Assembly: GCF_039541115.1 (NCBI RefSeq) | Contig: NZ_BAABFP010000004.1 | Span: 298,005 to 362,004, forward strand | Origin: Angustibacter luteus | GTDB lineage: Bacteria; Actinomycetota; Actinomycetes; Actinomycetales; Angustibacteraceae | DNA length: 64,000 nucleotides | Reading direction: 5' to 3' | Shown here: positions 53,525-63,970 of the stretch, piece after piece | Layout: each line of letters opens with the position of its first letter | Numbering within the stretch: the first letter of the stretch is position 1 | Position numbers and translations under genes: made by a program | Notes under the pieces: model-generated | The model's database searches: none | What the model saw: only the letters and a program-made list of their open reading frames with translations | Told to the model about the DNA's origin: nothing

Positions 53525-53706
53525 ACGAGCTCAACGCCCAGCGGGCCAGCGCCGTGCACGACCTCGGTCTGGCCCAGGCGGCCGGCGACGAGGCTGCGGT
53601 CGCCGACGCGGTGGCCCGCCTGGAGGACCTCGACGAGCTGCTCTGCCGCAGCGGGAGCCACGACCTCGTGCTCGACCTGGACGCCGGCCTGACCCGCGCC
53701 GGCTGA
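53500..53706 (+). CDS. Small protein of unknown function
   Basis: 68 aa, acidic and largely helical (AAFLNELNAQRASAVHDLGLAQAAGDEAAVADAVARLEDLDELL), with GGAGGAGG 5 nt before ATG 53500. Overlaps the preceding gene by 25 nt in another frame, so it looks coupled to it. No relatives recognised; a short coiled-coil partner is possible. Confidence 0.6.
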   Translation: MGISAAFLNELNAQRASAVHDLGLAQAAGDEAAVADAVARLEDLDELLCRSGSHDLVLDLDAGLTRAG

Positions 53707-53708
53707 GC

Positions 53709-54206
53709 TCAGTCGACCCAGAACGTGTCGTGGTGGTCCATGAACGCCGCGCGCTCCGGGTCGGCCAGCGGTGGGCGCCGGTGCTGGGCGACGTCCGCGA
53801 GCGTCTCGAAGTAGCCCTCCCGCGGCGCGCCCGGGGTGAACAGGATGAGCATGGACGCCGGCTCGCCCGAGACGTTCTTGAACCCGTGCAGGCCGCCCTG
53901 CGGGACGTACAGGAAGTCGCCGGGCGCCGTGTCCACCCAGCGTGAGCCGTCGTACACCTGAACCGTGCCGGCCAGGATGTAGAACGACTCCGTGATGGCC
54001 CGGTGGAAGTGCGGGTCGGGGCCGCTGCGCTGCGGCCCGAAGTCCCAGCGGTAGAGGCCCAGCTGGCCGCCGGTGGACTCCCCGGTGGCCAGGTAGTGGA
54101 CGTCGTTGCCGGGCTGGTTGCTGAGCTCGGGTGCCGCGGTGGCGGGGCGGAACGAGGCGCTGACCTCACCGTTCTCGCCGTGGTAGACGGGCGGTGGGTA
54201 CGACAT
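53709..54206 (-). CDS. Cupin-domain protein
   Basis: 165 aa single cupin. GPDPHFHRAITESFYILAGTVQVY supplies motif 1 (HxH...E), and APGDFLYVPQGGLHGFKNVSGEPASMLILF motif 2 with its His. A metal-binding beta-barrel such as a small dioxygenase or isomerase; substrate unknown. Convergent with the 68-aa gene, 2 nt apart, and 21 nt upstream of the APC transporter's 3' end. Confidence 0.85.
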   Translation of the reverse strand: MSYPPPVYHGENGEVSASFRPATAAPELSNQPGNDVHYLATGESTGGQLGLYRWDFGPQRSGPDPHFHRAITESFYILAGTVQVYDGSRWVDTAPGDFLYVPQGGLHGFKNVSGEPASMLILFTPGAPREGYFETLADVAQHRRPPLADPERAAFMDHHDTFWVD

Positions 54207-54227
54207 GCGGTCGACGTTACGACGCGC

Positions 54228-56171
54228 TCAGCCGACGTGCACGTGCGGCCGGCGCTCCGGTTCGGCCACAGCCTGACGCAGGATCTCCCGGGTCACCGGC
54301 GCGACCTCGCCCTGCCCGAGCACGAGGTAGCGCAGGAAGTGCCGCACCGGGTTGCCCTCGGTCCACTCGAAGTACAGGTGCGGCCGGTGGCCCGTCCGGT
54401 CGCGGACGTCGAGGGCGAGCGCGGCCAGGGCCGGCGGCACGGCTGAGGCCTGCATCGTCAGCACCCGGTACTGCCCGGCCCGCACCTCGCCGCACACCTT
54501 CAGTCGGGTCTCGAACTCTGACGGGTCGGTGACCGTCACCTCGACGAACAGCACGTCACCGGGGCTGGGCAGATCGTGGTCGTGCATCGTCTGGCGGAGC
54601 TTCTCGCGGTACTCGTGCGCGTCCCGCTGATCGGGCTCGTTGGCCACCAGGCGCACGTTCGACCGCACGCTGTCCCGGACGAACATCTGCGCCTTGTGGT
54701 CCAGCTCGACCTCGGTGACCCGCAGGTCGAAGGCCCGGCGCACCCGCGAGACGGCGGACACGCCCACGATGCCGGCGATGAAGCAGGCGCCGATCTTCAC
54801 GCCGTCCGGCCGTTCGATCACGTTCGCGATGGTCACGTAGACGAAGACCGCTGCGATGGCGGCGAAGCCCCAGGTCTTCGCGGTCTGCCGGGCCCGGCGG
54901 GCCGACAGGGTCACGGCGACCGCGGCGGAGGTGATCAGCACCAGGACGCCGGTCGCGTACGCGCCGCCCTGGGCGTCGACGTCCGCGTTGAACAGGATCG
55001 TGACGAGGAACGCGATGGCGGTCAGCACCAGCACGAGCGGGCGGACGGCGCGGGCCCAGTCGGGCGCCATGCCGTATCGCGGCAGGTACCGGGGCACGAG
55101 GTTCAGCAGCCCGGCCATCGCGGACGCGCCGGCGAACCACAGGATCGCGATGGTGGAGATGTCGTAGACCGTGCCGAAGCCGTTGCCCAGGTAGGTGTGC
55201 GCGAGGTGGGCCAGGGCGCGACCGTTGGCGGCGCCGCCGGGCTGGAACTCGCGCGCCGGGATCAGCAGGGTGGTCACGAAGCTGCTGAAGATGAGGAAGA
55301 TGCTCATGATGACGGCGGCGCTGGTGAGCAGGCGGCGGGCACCGCGGATCCGCCCGGTGGGCCGCTGCTCGGTGTCGTCCGCGTCGCCCTCGATGTGCGG
55401 CATGACCGCCACGCCGGTCTCGAAGCCGGACAGGCCCAGCGCGAGCTTGGGGAAGACCAGCAGGGCGACGGCGATGATCATGAACGGGCTGCCGTGCGAG
55501 TCGGTGACCGCGGTGGTCCAGTGCGTCACCACGATCGGCTCGGTGACGATGTGCCACATGCTGTCGGCGATCACCACCACGTTCAGCGCCAGGTAGACGC
55601 CGACCAGGACGACCGCGATGCCGACGGCCTCGGTGAAGCCCTTGAGGAACACGGCGCCCAGGGCGGCCAGCAGCACCAGCGTCACGATCACCTCGTGGCC
55701 GTGGAAGGCGCTGGGCCAGAACGGGTTCTCGTCGATGTGCGCGGTCGCGTCGGCCGCGGACAGGGTCATGGTGATCAGGAAGTCGGTCGCCGCGAAGCCG
55801 AGCAGCACCAGGACGAACAGCTTGCCCTTCCAGAACGACAGCAGCCGCTCCAGCATGGCGATCGAGCCCTCGCCGCGCGGGCTCTCGGCGGCCACCCGGC
55901 GGTAGACCGGGAGCGCACCGAACAGGGTGACGAGCACGAGCACCACGGTGGCGAGGGGCGACAGGACACCGGCTGCGAGCGCGGCGATGCCTGGCTGGTA
56001 GCCGAGGGTCGAGAAGTAGTCGACGCCGGTCAGGCACATGACGCGCCACCACGGGTCGCGGTGCGCCTCGCGGGTGCTCGGGTGGGCGTGCGGGCCGGGA
56101 TGGCGGGCCGCGGGTTCGCTCATCCCGCGCAGCAACCAGCCACGCACCTCCGTCCGGGTGGACGTCGACAC
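54228..56171 (-). CDS. APC-superfamily transporter with C-terminal cytosolic domain
   Basis: 647 aa from GTG 56171 (GAGGAGG 4 nt upstream). About twelve helices (about 40-480): [61 protein letters not shown] soluble tail of about 160 residues follows. An amino-acid or cation (KimA-like potassium) role is possible. It lies beside kdpDE, which favours K+, but this is inference. Copy C of the palindromic repeat lies between its start and the kdpE stop. Confidence 0.8.
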   Translation of the reverse strand: MSTSTRTEVRGWLLRGMSEPAARHPGPHAHPSTREAHRDPWWRVMCLTGVDYFSTLGYQPGIAALAAGVLSPLATVVLVLVTLFGALPVYRRVAAESPRGEGSIAMLERLLSFWKGKLFVLVLLGFAATDFLITMTLSAADATAHIDENPFWPSAFHGHEVIVTLVLLAALGAVFLKGFTEAVGIAVVLVGVYLALNVVVIADSMWHIVTEPIVVTHWTTAVTDSHGSPFMIIAVALLVFPKLALGLSGFETGVAVMPHIEGDADDTEQRPTGRIRGARRLLTSAAVIMSIFLIFSSFVTTLLIPAREFQPGGAANGRALAHLAHTYLGNGFGTVYDISTIAILWFAGASAMAGLLNLVPRYLPRYGMAPDWARAVRPLVLVLTAIAFLVTILFNADVDAQGGAYATGVLVLITSAAVAVTLSARRARQTAKTWGFAAIAAVFVYVTIANVIERPDGVKIGACFIAGIVGVSAVSRVRRAFDLRVTEVELDHKAQMFVRDSVRSNVRLVANEPDQRDAHEYREKLRQTMHDHDLPSPGDVLFVEVTVTDPSEFETRLKVCGEVRAGQYRVLTMQASAVPPALAALALDVRDRTGHRPHLYFEWTEGNPVRHFLRYLVLGQGEVAPVTREILRQAVAEPERRPHVHVG

Positions 56172-56269
56172 CGAACCTCCTCGCGCACCGCCCGGCGTCA
56201 TTCGCCGGGCCTCCAACCATCGTCCGGCCGGGTGCGCGGTGCATCCGCAAGGAAGTCGTTAGGGTTCCC

Positions 56270-56354
56270 CCCCAACCCCGCCGTGATCATGCACGTTCGC
56301 CCCGGTCGGCGACGCGCGCCCGGGCGAACGTGCATGATCACCGCGGGGTTGGGG
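56270..56354. repeat. Dispersed palindromic element, copy C
   Basis: 33-bp arms 56270-56302 and 56322-56354 with one mismatch and a 19-nt loop. The right end is 6 nt past the kdpE stop (minus strand), so it probably terminates the kdp transcript. Arm core shared with copies A and B. Confidence 0.9.
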
Positions 56355-56360
56355 TGGGGG

Positions 56361-57059
56361 TCAGGGGGAGGGTTGTGGCTCGAACCGGTAGCCCAGCCCG
56401 GGTTCGTTGAGCAGGTACCGCGGTCGCGCCGGGTCCGGCTCGAGCTTGCGCCGCAGCTGGGCCATGTAGACCCGCAGGTTGCCGTCGGCGTTCTCGTAGC
56501 CCGGGCCCCAGACCTCGGCGAGCAGCTGGCGGCGGGTCAGCAGCTTGCCGGGGTGGCGCAGCAGCACCTCGAGCAGGTGCCACTCGGTCGGGGTGAGCCG
56601 GACGTCGCGTGCCTGCCCCTCGTCGTCCGCGGTCACCCGGTGGGCGGGCAGGTCGACGGTGGTGCTGCCCAACCGGACGACCGGGAGCGCGTCACTGGGC
56701 GTCGAGCGCCGGGTGACGGCCCGCAGCCGGGCCAGCAGCTCGTCCACCGAGAAGGGCTTGGTCACGTAGTCGTCGGCGCCGGCGTCCAGCGCCTCGACCT
56801 TGTCGATGCTGTCGCTGCGGCCGGACAGGATCACGATGGGCGCGGCGGTCCAGCCCCGCAGCCCGCGCACGACCTCGACGCCGTCCAGGTCCGGCAGGCC
56901 GAGGTCGAGCACCACCAGGTCCGGGTTGTGCCGCCCGGCCAGCGCGAGTGCGTCGGCGCCGGTCGCCGCGGTGAGCACCGTGTAGTGCCGGGCCCGCAGG
57001 TTGATCGCCAGCGCGCGCAGGATCTGCGGCTCGTCGTCCACGACCAGGACGGTGGTCAC
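56361..57059 (-). CDS. kdpE: KdpE response regulator
   Basis: 232 aa. Receiver with DDE (8-10), phospho-acceptor Asp52 (VVLDLGLPDLDG), SGRSDS and VTKPF. Winged helix: LTPTEWHLLEVLLRHPGKLLTRRQLLAEVWGPGYENADGNLRVYMAQLRRKLE, matching KdpE. Activates kdpFABC at low K+. Its GTG start overlaps the kdpD stop (GTGA). Confidence 0.95.
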   Translation of the reverse strand: MTTVLVVDDEPQILRALAINLRARHYTVLTAATGADALALAGRHNPDLVVLDLGLPDLDGVEVVRGLRGWTAAPIVILSGRSDSIDKVEALDAGADDYVTKPFSVDELLARLRAVTRRSTPSDALPVVRLGSTTVDLPAHRVTADDEGQARDVRLTPTEWHLLEVLLRHPGKLLTRRQLLAEVWGPGYENADGNLRVYMAQLRRKLEPDPARPRYLLNEPGLGYRFEPQPSP

Positions 57060-59659
57060 GAGACCCCCTGCGCCGCAGCGGGATCGGCGCGTTCGCGGCG
57101 TCCCGGCTCGGCGTCGTGCGGGTCGTCCCGCGCCACGGGCAGGGCGATGACCATCGTCAGCCCGCCACCCGGTGTCTCCTCCGGCGTGAGCGTGCCGCCC
57201 ATGGCCTCGGCGAGCCCGCGGGACAGCGCCAGCCCGAGGCCGACGCCGGTGGTGTTGTCGGTGTCGCCGAGCCGCTGGAACGGCACGAACACCGTGTCGA
57301 GCTTGTCGGCGGGGATGCCCGGCCCGCGGTCGACGACGCGCAGCTCGACCCGTTCGCCGAGGCTGCTGCCCGTGATCCGCACGGGGACGTCGGAGTCGTT
57401 GTACCGCAGCGCGTTCTGCACCACGTTGGCCACGACGCGCTCGAGCAGCCCGGGGTCGGCGTCCGCCTCCGGCAGGTCGTCCGGGACGTCGACGAGGACG
57501 CGCGCGCCGTCCGGTCCGAGGTCGTCGAGGGCGAGCGGCACCACCTCGTCAAGCGCCACCGCCCTCCGCTGGACCGTCATCGCCCCAGCGGTCAGCCGGC
57601 TCATGTCGAGCAGGTTGTCCACCAACCGGGCGAGCCGGTCCAGCGACTCGTCGGCGGTGAGCAGGAGCTCGTCGCGGTCGTCTGCGGACCACGCGACGTC
57701 GGTGCTGCGCAGGCTGGTCACGGACGCCTTGGCCGAGGCCAGCGGGGTGCGCAGGTCGTGCCCGACGGCGGCGAGCAGCGCGGTGCGCATGCGGTCGGTG
57801 GCCGCCAGGGGCGCTGCCGCCGCGGCCTGCTCGGCCAGCCGCGATCGCTCCAGCAAGGCCCCGGCCTGCGCGGCGAACGCGCCGACCACGCGCTGGTCCT
57901 CGGCGCGCAGCGGGCGACCCCGCACCACCAGGACCAATTGCTCGCCGGCCGGGAACTCGGCGTCGGCCTGCTGCGGGCTCGGGCAGGCGTCCGCGCCTGC
58001 GGTGGCCGTGGCGGTCGCCACCACGGTGAACGTACCGCGGTCCGCCGGGCCGGAGCGCTCGAGCAGCGTCACGTCGTCCAGGCTGAAGGCCTCGCGCACC
58101 CGCTCCAGCAGGCCCGCGAGCCCCGTCTCGCCGCGCAGCACGCTGCCGGCCAGGGTGCCGAGCGTCTGGGACTCCGCCGAGGCGCGCGCCGCCTGCCGGG
58201 TGCGCCGCGCGGCCAGGTCGACCACCGAGCTGACGGACGCGGCCACGACCAGGAAGACCGTCAGGGCCAGCGCGTTGTTGGTCTCGCTGATGTTGAAGGT
58301 GTGCAGCGGCGGCGTGAAGTAGTAGTTCAGCAGCATCGAGCAGCTGACCGCCGCGAGCAGTGCCGGCAGCAGCCCGCCGACCAGCGCGACGCCGACGACG
58401 ACGAGCAGGTACAGCAGGACGTCGCTGATCAGGTTCAGCTGCGGGGGCGCTGGGACCAGCGCGAGCGTGAGCAGCGGCGGCGCCAGCACCGCCAGCAGGA
58501 CGCCGTACACCCGACGTCGCACCGTGAGTGCGCCGCCGAGCTGGGGGAGCGCGCGACCGCGACCGGCCTGGGCGTGGGTGACGAGGTGGACGTCGATGTC
58601 CCCCGAGCCGCGGATCGTGGCCGACCCGATCCCCGGCCCGCCGAGCAGCGCACCCCACCGCGAGCGCCGGCTGGCGCCGAGCACGAGCTGGGTGGCGTTC
58701 TCGGCCCGGGCGAACTCCAGCAGCGCGCGCGGGACGTCGTCCCCCACGACCTGGTGGTACGAGCCGCCGAGGGTCTCGACGAGCTGGCGCTGGGTGGCCA
58801 GGTCGGCCGGGCTCGCGCCGGTCAGCCCGTCCGAGCGGGCCACGTGCACGGCCAGCACGTCCCCGCCGGCGGACCGCGCCGCGATCCGCGCCGCGCGGCG
58901 GATCAGCGTCTCGCCCTCGGCGCCGCCGGTCAGCGCGACGACCACCCGCTCGCGGGTCTCCCAGGTGCCCTGGATTCCGTGCGCGGCGCGGTAGTCCTGC
59001 ATCGACTCGTCGACCTTGTCGGCCACCCAGAGCAGGGCCAGCTCGCGCAGCGCGGTGAGGTTGCCGACCCGGAAGTAGTTGCCCAGCGCGGCGTCCACCT
59101 TGTCGGCGGTGTAGACGTTGCCGTGCGCCATGCGGCGGCGCAGCGCCTCGGGGGCCATGTCGACGAGCTCGACCTGGTCGGCCGCCCGGACCACCGCGTC
59201 GGGCAGCCGCTCCTGCTGGCGCGCGCCGGTGATCTTCTCGACGACGTCGTTGACGGACTCCAGGTGCTGGACGTTGACGGTGGCGACCACGTCGATGCCC
59301 GCAGCCAGCAGCTCCTCGACGTCCTGCCAGCGCTTGGCGTTCCGTGAACCCGGCACGTTGGTGTGGGCGAGCTCGTCGACCAGCGCGACCCGCGGGCGGC
59401 GGGCCAGCACGGCGTCGACGTCCATCTCGGTGAAGGTCCCGCCGCGGTGGGTCAGCTCGCGCCGGGGCACCACCTCGAGCCCCTCGACGAGGTCCGCGGT
59501 GTGCTGGCGGCCGTGCGTCTCGACCAGCCCGACGACGACGTCGGTGCCGCGCTCGACCCGTCGGTGGCCCTCGTCGAGCATGGCGAAGGTCTTGCCCACC
59601 CCGGGGGCGGCCCCGAGGTAGACGCGCAGCGTGCCGCGGCCCACGCGACCACCTCCCAT
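57056..59659 (-). CDS. kdpD: KdpD potassium/turgor sensor kinase
   Basis: 867 aa. N-terminal KdpD domain with Walker A GAAPGVGKT (16-24) and VDELAHTNVPGSRN, a USP-like domain (about 235-365), four membrane helices (about 395-495), a GAF-like region and a kinase core with H-box VGHDLRTPLAS (His near 631) and GVGLGLALSRGL. Senses K+ limitation and phosphorylates KdpE. Starts 5 nt after kdpC. Confidence 0.96.
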   Translation of the reverse strand: MGGGRVGRGTLRVYLGAAPGVGKTFAMLDEGHRRVERGTDVVVGLVETHGRQHTADLVEGLEVVPRRELTHRGGTFTEMDVDAVLARRPRVALVDELAHTNVPGSRNAKRWQDVEELLAAGIDVVATVNVQHLESVNDVVEKITGARQQERLPDAVVRAADQVELVDMAPEALRRRMAHGNVYTADKVDAALGNYFRVGNLTALRELALLWVADKVDESMQDYRAAHGIQGTWETRERVVVALTGGAEGETLIRRAARIAARSAGGDVLAVHVARSDGLTGASPADLATQRQLVETLGGSYHQVVGDDVPRALLEFARAENATQLVLGASRRSRWGALLGGPGIGSATIRGSGDIDVHLVTHAQAGRGRALPQLGGALTVRRRVYGVLLAVLAPPLLTLALVPAPPQLNLISDVLLYLLVVVGVALVGGLLPALLAAVSCSMLLNYYFTPPLHTFNISETNNALALTVFLVVAASVSSVVDLAARRTRQAARASAESQTLGTLAGSVLRGETGLAGLLERVREAFSLDDVTLLERSGPADRGTFTVVATATATAGADACPSPQQADAEFPAGEQLVLVVRGRPLRAEDQRVVGAFAAQAGALLERSRLAEQAAAAAPLAATDRMRTALLAAVGHDLRTPLASAKASVTSLRSTDVAWSADDRDELLLTADESLDRLARLVDNLLDMSRLTAGAMTVQRRAVALDEVVPLALDDLGPDGARVLVDVPDDLPEADADPGLLERVVANVVQNALRYNDSDVPVRITGSSLGERVELRVVDRGPGIPADKLDTVFVPFQRLGDTDNTTGVGLGLALSRGLAEAMGGTLTPEETPGGGLTMVIALPVARDDPHDAEPGRRERADPAAAQGVS

Positions 59660-59664
59660 CGGAC

Positions 59665-60273
59665 TCAGTCTGCCGCGTCGGTGGCGCGGTCGAGCGCCAG
59701 GTTCAGCTCGAGCACGTTCACCCGCGGCTCGCCGAGGAACCCGATCACCCGACCCTGGGTGTGCTGGGCGACCAGCCGCCGCACGGTCGCGACGTCCAGG
59801 CCGCGCTCGCGGGCCACCCGCGCGACCTGGATCCGGGCGTACGCCGGGCTGATGTGCGGGTCCAGACCCGAGCCGCTGGCCAGCAGCGCGTCCGGCGGGA
59901 CGTCGCGCGGGGCGACGGCGTCGGACGCGGCCACCGCGGCCCGCCGCTGGGTGATCGCGGTGACCAGGTCCGCGTTCTCCGGTCCGAGGTTCGACGCGGA
60001 CGACGCGAGCGCGTCGTAGCCGTCCTGGCCCGCCGCCGACGGCCGGCTCTGGAAGTAGCCGTCGTGGTCGGTGAACGACTGGCCGATCAGGCTCGAGCCG
60101 ACGGTGCGGCCGCCGTGGCTCACCAGTGAGCCGTCGGCGTTGTGCCGCAACGTGATCTGGGCGATTGCGGTCATCCCCAGCGGGTAGGCCAGGCCGAGAA
60201 TCACGGTCAGCACCACGAGGGTGCGGACGGCGGCGGCGTACTGGCGGAGGGCAGGTGCGGTGCGGGCAGACAT
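59665..60273 (-). CDS. kdpC: KdpC subunit of potassium-transporting ATPase
   Basis: 202 aa. One N-terminal membrane helix (about 14-36), then the periplasmic KdpC domain: VGSSLIGQSF, YFQSRPSAAG, DALLASGSGLDPHISPAYARIQVARVARERGL, VNVLELNLALD. Stabilises the KdpFABC complex. Starts 12 nt after kdpB. Confidence 0.96.
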   Translation of the reverse strand: MSARTAPALRQYAAAVRTLVVLTVILGLAYPLGMTAIAQITLRHNADGSLVSHGGRTVGSSLIGQSFTDHDGYFQSRPSAAGQDGYDALASSASNLGPENADLVTAITQRRAAVAASDAVAPRDVPPDALLASGSGLDPHISPAYARIQVARVARERGLDVATVRRLVAQHTQGRVIGFLGEPRVNVLELNLALDRATDAAD

Positions 60274-60285
60274 GGGGTTCCTTGG

Positions 60286-62310
60286 TCAGCCGATGCCGGG
60301 GATCTGGGACACCAGCAGGTCGATGAGCTTGATGCCGACGAACGGGGCGACGATGCCGCCGAGGCCGTAGACGGCGAGGTTGCGGCGCAGCATGTCCGCC
60401 GCGGACGACGGCCGGTACCGGACGCCGCGCAGGGCCAGCGGGATGAGGGCGACGATCACGAGGGCGTTGAACACGACCGCGGACAGGATGGCCGAGCGCG
60501 GGGTGGCCAGGCCCATCACGTTGAGCGTGCCCAGGCCGCCGTACACCCCGGCGAACATCGCGGGGATGATCGCGAAGTACTTGGCGATGTCGTTGGCGAT
60601 GGAGAACGTCGTCAGCGACCCGCGGGTGATCAGCAGCTGCTTGCCGATCTCGACGATCTCGATGAGCTTGGTGGGGTTGGAGTCCAGGTCCACCATGTTG
60701 CCGGCCTCCTTGGCGGCGGAGGTGCCGGAGTTCATCGCGACGCCGACGTCCGCCTGGGCCAGCGCGGGCGCGTCGTTGGTGCCGTCACCGGTCATCGCGA
60801 CGAGCCGGCCGCCCTCCTGCTCGCGCTTGATCAGCGCCATCTTGTCCTCGGGCGTGGCCTCGGCGAGGAAGTCGTCGACGCCGGCTTCGTCCGCGATCGC
60901 CTTGGCGGTCAACGGGTTGTCGCCGGTGATCATCACCGTGCGGATGCCCATCCGGCGCATCTCCTCGAAGCGCTCGCGCATGCCGGGCTTGACGACGTCC
61001 TTGAGGGTGATGACGCCGAGCGCGCGGGCGGCGCCGCCCGCCGTCACGTCCGCCACCACCAGCGGGGTGCCGCCGGCGGTGGCCACCGCGTCGACGGCCA
61101 CTGCGACGTCCGGGCCGACCTGACCGTGGTTCTCCCGCACCCAGGCCAGCACCGCGCCGGCCGCTCCCTTGCGGACCTGCCGCCCGCCGTCCAGGTCGAC
61201 GCCGCTCATCCGCGTCTGCGCGGTGAACGGCACGAAGTGCGCCGACGTCAGCTCCCCCGCGGCGCGCTCACGCAGTCCGTAGGCGGTCTTGGCGAGCACC
61301 ACGATCGACCGGCCCTCGGGTGTCTCGTCCGCCAGGCTGGACAGCTGCGCGGCGTCGGCCAGCTCGGCCGCGCTGACCCCGGCCGCCGGCAGCAGCTCGC
61401 TCGCCTGCCGGTTGCCGAGGGTGATCGTGCCGGTCTTGTCCAGCAGCAGGGTGTTGACGTCGCCGGCCGCCTCCACGGCGCGGCCCGACATGGCGAGCAC
61501 GTTGTGCTGCACCAGCCGGTCCATGCCCGCAATGCCGATGGCGGACAGCAGGGCACCGATCGTGGTCGGGATCAGGCAGACGAGCAGGGCCACCAGGACG
61601 ATCAGGGACTGCTCGGCGCCGCTGTAGACCGCGAACGGCTGCAGCGTGACGGTGGCCATCAGGAAGACCACGGTCAGGCTGGCCAGCAGGACGTTCAGGG
61701 CGATCTCGTTGGGCGTCTTCTGCCGCGCCGCGCCCTCCACCAGCGCGATCATCCGGTCGATGAAGCTCTCGCCGGGCCTGGCGGTGATCCGGACGACGAT
61801 CCGGTCCGACAGCACCCGGGTGCCGCCGGTGACCGAGCTGCGGTCGCCGCCGGACTCGCGGATCACCGGGGCGGACTCGCCGGTGATCGCCGACTCGTCC
61901 ACGCTGGCCACGCCCTCGATGACGTCGCCGTCCCCGGGGACCAGCTCGCCGGCGTCCACCACGACGACGTCGCCGAGCCGGAGCTCCGCCGCCGGGACGA
62001 CGTCCTCAGCCGCGCCGTCCGCACCCAGCCGACGCGCCGTGGTCTGCGCCTGGGCGTTGCGCAGGGTCGCGGCCTGCGCCTTGCCACGGCCCTCGGCCAC
62101 CGCCTCGGCGAGGTTGGCGAACAGCACGGTCGCCCACAGCCAGCCGACGACGGACCAGGCGAACACGTCCGGGTCGGTCACCGCCAGCGCGGTCGCCAGC
62201 ACGGCGCCGACCTCGACGACGAACATCACCGGGTTGCGCACCATCGTGCGCGGGTCGAGCTTGCGGGCGGCATCGGGCAGTGCCGCGAGCAGCGTGCGGG
62301 CGGTGGTCAA
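60286..62310 (-). CDS. kdpB: KdpB catalytic P-type ATPase subunit
   Basis: 674 aa from a rare TTG start at 62310, supported by GGAGGG 6 nt upstream and alignment with the usual N-terminus ([27 protein letters not shown]). TTG overlaps the kdpA stop. [10 protein letters not shown], phosphorylation site [13 protein letters not shown] (Asp near 293), [14 protein letters not shown] and [21 protein letters not shown] are intact. Hydrolyses ATP to drive K+ uptake through KdpA. Confidence 0.96.
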   Translation of the reverse strand: MTTARTLLAALPDAARKLDPRTMVRNPVMFVVEVGAVLATALAVTDPDVFAWSVVGWLWATVLFANLAEAVAEGRGKAQAATLRNAQAQTTARRLGADGAAEDVVPAAELRLGDVVVVDAGELVPGDGDVIEGVASVDESAITGESAPVIRESGGDRSSVTGGTRVLSDRIVVRITARPGESFIDRMIALVEGAARQKTPNEIALNVLLASLTVVFLMATVTLQPFAVYSGAEQSLIVLVALLVCLIPTTIGALLSAIGIAGMDRLVQHNVLAMSGRAVEAAGDVNTLLLDKTGTITLGNRQASELLPAAGVSAAELADAAQLSSLADETPEGRSIVVLAKTAYGLRERAAGELTSAHFVPFTAQTRMSGVDLDGGRQVRKGAAGAVLAWVRENHGQVGPDVAVAVDAVATAGGTPLVVADVTAGGAARALGVITLKDVVKPGMRERFEEMRRMGIRTVMITGDNPLTAKAIADEAGVDDFLAEATPEDKMALIKREQEGGRLVAMTGDGTNDAPALAQADVGVAMNSGTSAAKEAGNMVDLDSNPTKLIEIVEIGKQLLITRGSLTTFSIANDIAKYFAIIPAMFAGVYGGLGTLNVMGLATPRSAILSAVVFNALVIVALIPLALRGVRYRPSSAADMLRRNLAVYGLGGIVAPFVGIKLIDLLVSQIPGIG

Positions 62311-63968
62311 CGCAGTCCCTCCGCGAGAGGTCCCAGCGCGAGCGCGGGGAAGAAAGTGAGACCGGCGACGACGATGACGACGCCGGCGAGCATGGTGACG
62401 AACAGGGGACGGTGGGTCGGCAGGGTGCCGGCCGTCTCCGGGACCGGGTGCTGGGCGGCCAGCGAACCGGCCAGCGCGAGGACGAGCAGCATCGGCAGGA
62501 AGCGGACGACGAGCATGACCACCCCGAGCGCGACGTTGTAGAACGGCGTGTTCGCGCCCAGCCCGGCGAACGCCGAGCCGTTGTTGTTCCCCGCCGACAG
62601 GAACGCGTAGAGCACCTCGGACAGCCCGTGTGGGCCCGGGTTGAGGATCGAGTCCCGCCCCGCGGGCAACGCCATCGCGAGCCCGGCGCCGGCCAGCACG
62701 ACCACCGGCATCACCAGGATGTACAGCGACACCAGCTTGATCTCGCGCGCGGTGATCTTCTTGCGCAGGTACTCCGGGGTGCGGCCCACCATCAGCCCGG
62801 CGACGAACACCGTGACGATCGCGAGGACGAGCATCCCGTAGAGCCCGGAACCCGTGCCGCCGGGCGAGACCTCTCCCAGCCCCATGCCGACCATCGCCAG
62901 CCCGCCGCCCAGCGCGGTGAAGCTGGAGTGGAACGAGTTCACCGCGCCCGTCGACGTCCCGGTCGTCGACGTCGCGAACAGCGCGGACGCGGCCTCGCCG
63001 AAGCGGGTCTCCTTGCCCTCCATCGACGCGCCGGCCAGCCGCAGCGCCGTGCCCGGGTGCGCGGCCTCCAGCGCCCACATCGCGGTGAGCACCAGTCCCC
63101 ACAGGGCGGTCATCGCGGACAGCACCGCGTAGCCCTGCCGCCGGTCGTCCAGCATCCGGCCGAGCGTGTACGTCAGGCAGACCGGGATCAGCAGCAGCAG
63201 GAAGATCTCAAGCAGGTTGCTGAGCGCGTTGGGGTTCTCGAAGGGGTGCGCCGAGTTGGCGTTGAAGAAGCCACCGCCGTTGGTGCCGAGCTCCTTGATC
63301 GCCTCCTGCGACGCGACCGGCCCGCCCGGGAGGGTCTGGGTCGCGCCGCCCAGGGTGCGGGCCGCCGTCCCGCTCGACAGGTTCTGCACCGCGCCGAGCC
63401 CGATCAGCGCGAGCGCGGACAGCACGGACAGCGGCAGCAGGATGCGCAGGCAACCGCGCACCAGGTCGACCCAGAAGTTGCCGAGCCGGTCGGTGCGCGA
63501 GCGCACGAAGCCGCGGATCAACGCCACGGCGACGGCCATGCCGACCGCGGCGGACACGAAGTTCTGGACGGCGAGCCCGCCCATCTGGGTCAGGTGCCCC
63601 ATCGCGGACTCACCCGAGTAGGACTGCCAGTTCGTGTTGGTCACGAACGAGGCCGCGGTGTTGAACGCCTGCTCCGGCGGGATACCGGGGAAGCCCAGGC
63701 TGAGCGGCAGGTGCGGCTGGAGGCGTTGCAGCGCATAGAGTCCGACGACGGAGACGGCCGAGAAGGCCAGCAGCGAGCGTGCGTACACGGGCCACCGCTG
63801 GTCGGCGGCGGAGTCGACGCCCATCACGCGGTAGAGCCCGCGTTCGACCCGCAGGTCGCGCTCGCTCGTGTAGACCCGGGCCATGTAGGCGCCGAGCGGT
63901 CGGTAGCAGACGGCGAGGGCCGCCAGCAGCAGTCCGAGCTGCAGCAGCCCGGCGGTGAGGTCGTTCAT
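62307..63968 (-). CDS. kdpA: KdpA potassium-translocating subunit
   Basis: 553 aa, ten or more helices. Four selectivity-filter-like loops are visible: [54 protein letters not shown] and [12 protein letters not shown]. Channel-like subunit of KdpFABC. ATG 63968 is 2 nt after the kdpF stop. Confidence 0.97.
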   Translation of the reverse strand: MNDLTAGLLQLGLLLAALAVCYRPLGAYMARVYTSERDLRVERGLYRVMGVDSAADQRWPVYARSLLAFSAVSVVGLYALQRLQPHLPLSLGFPGIPPEQAFNTAASFVTNTNWQSYSGESAMGHLTQMGGLAVQNFVSAAVGMAVAVALIRGFVRSRTDRLGNFWVDLVRGCLRILLPLSVLSALALIGLGAVQNLSSGTAARTLGGATQTLPGGPVASQEAIKELGTNGGGFFNANSAHPFENPNALSNLLEIFLLLLIPVCLTYTLGRMLDDRRQGYAVLSAMTALWGLVLTAMWALEAAHPGTALRLAGASMEGKETRFGEAASALFATSTTGTSTGAVNSFHSSFTALGGGLAMVGMGLGEVSPGGTGSGLYGMLVLAIVTVFVAGLMVGRTPEYLRKKITAREIKLVSLYILVMPVVVLAGAGLAMALPAGRDSILNPGPHGLSEVLYAFLSAGNNNGSAFAGLGANTPFYNVALGVVMLVVRFLPMLLVLALAGSLAAQHPVPETAGTLPTHRPLFVTMLAGVVIVVAGLTFFPALALGPLAEGLR

Positions 63969-63970
63969 GG

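Noticed and set aside
56172-56360. ydaO-type (c-di-AMP) riboswitch before the APC/kdp boundary
   Set aside because: The gap is mostly palindrome copy C. I see none of the conserved ydaO helices and there is too little remaining sequence.
54576-58322. 1248-aa plus-strand open frame over the APC gene, repeat copy C, kdpE and kdpD
   Set aside because: Antisense to recognised proteins, no domains and highly charged low-complexity sequence.
62311-63102. 264-codon extension upstream of the kdpB TTG
   Set aside because: Lies within kdpA in another frame. The TTG at 62310 has a good ribosome-binding site and matches the KdpB N-terminus.
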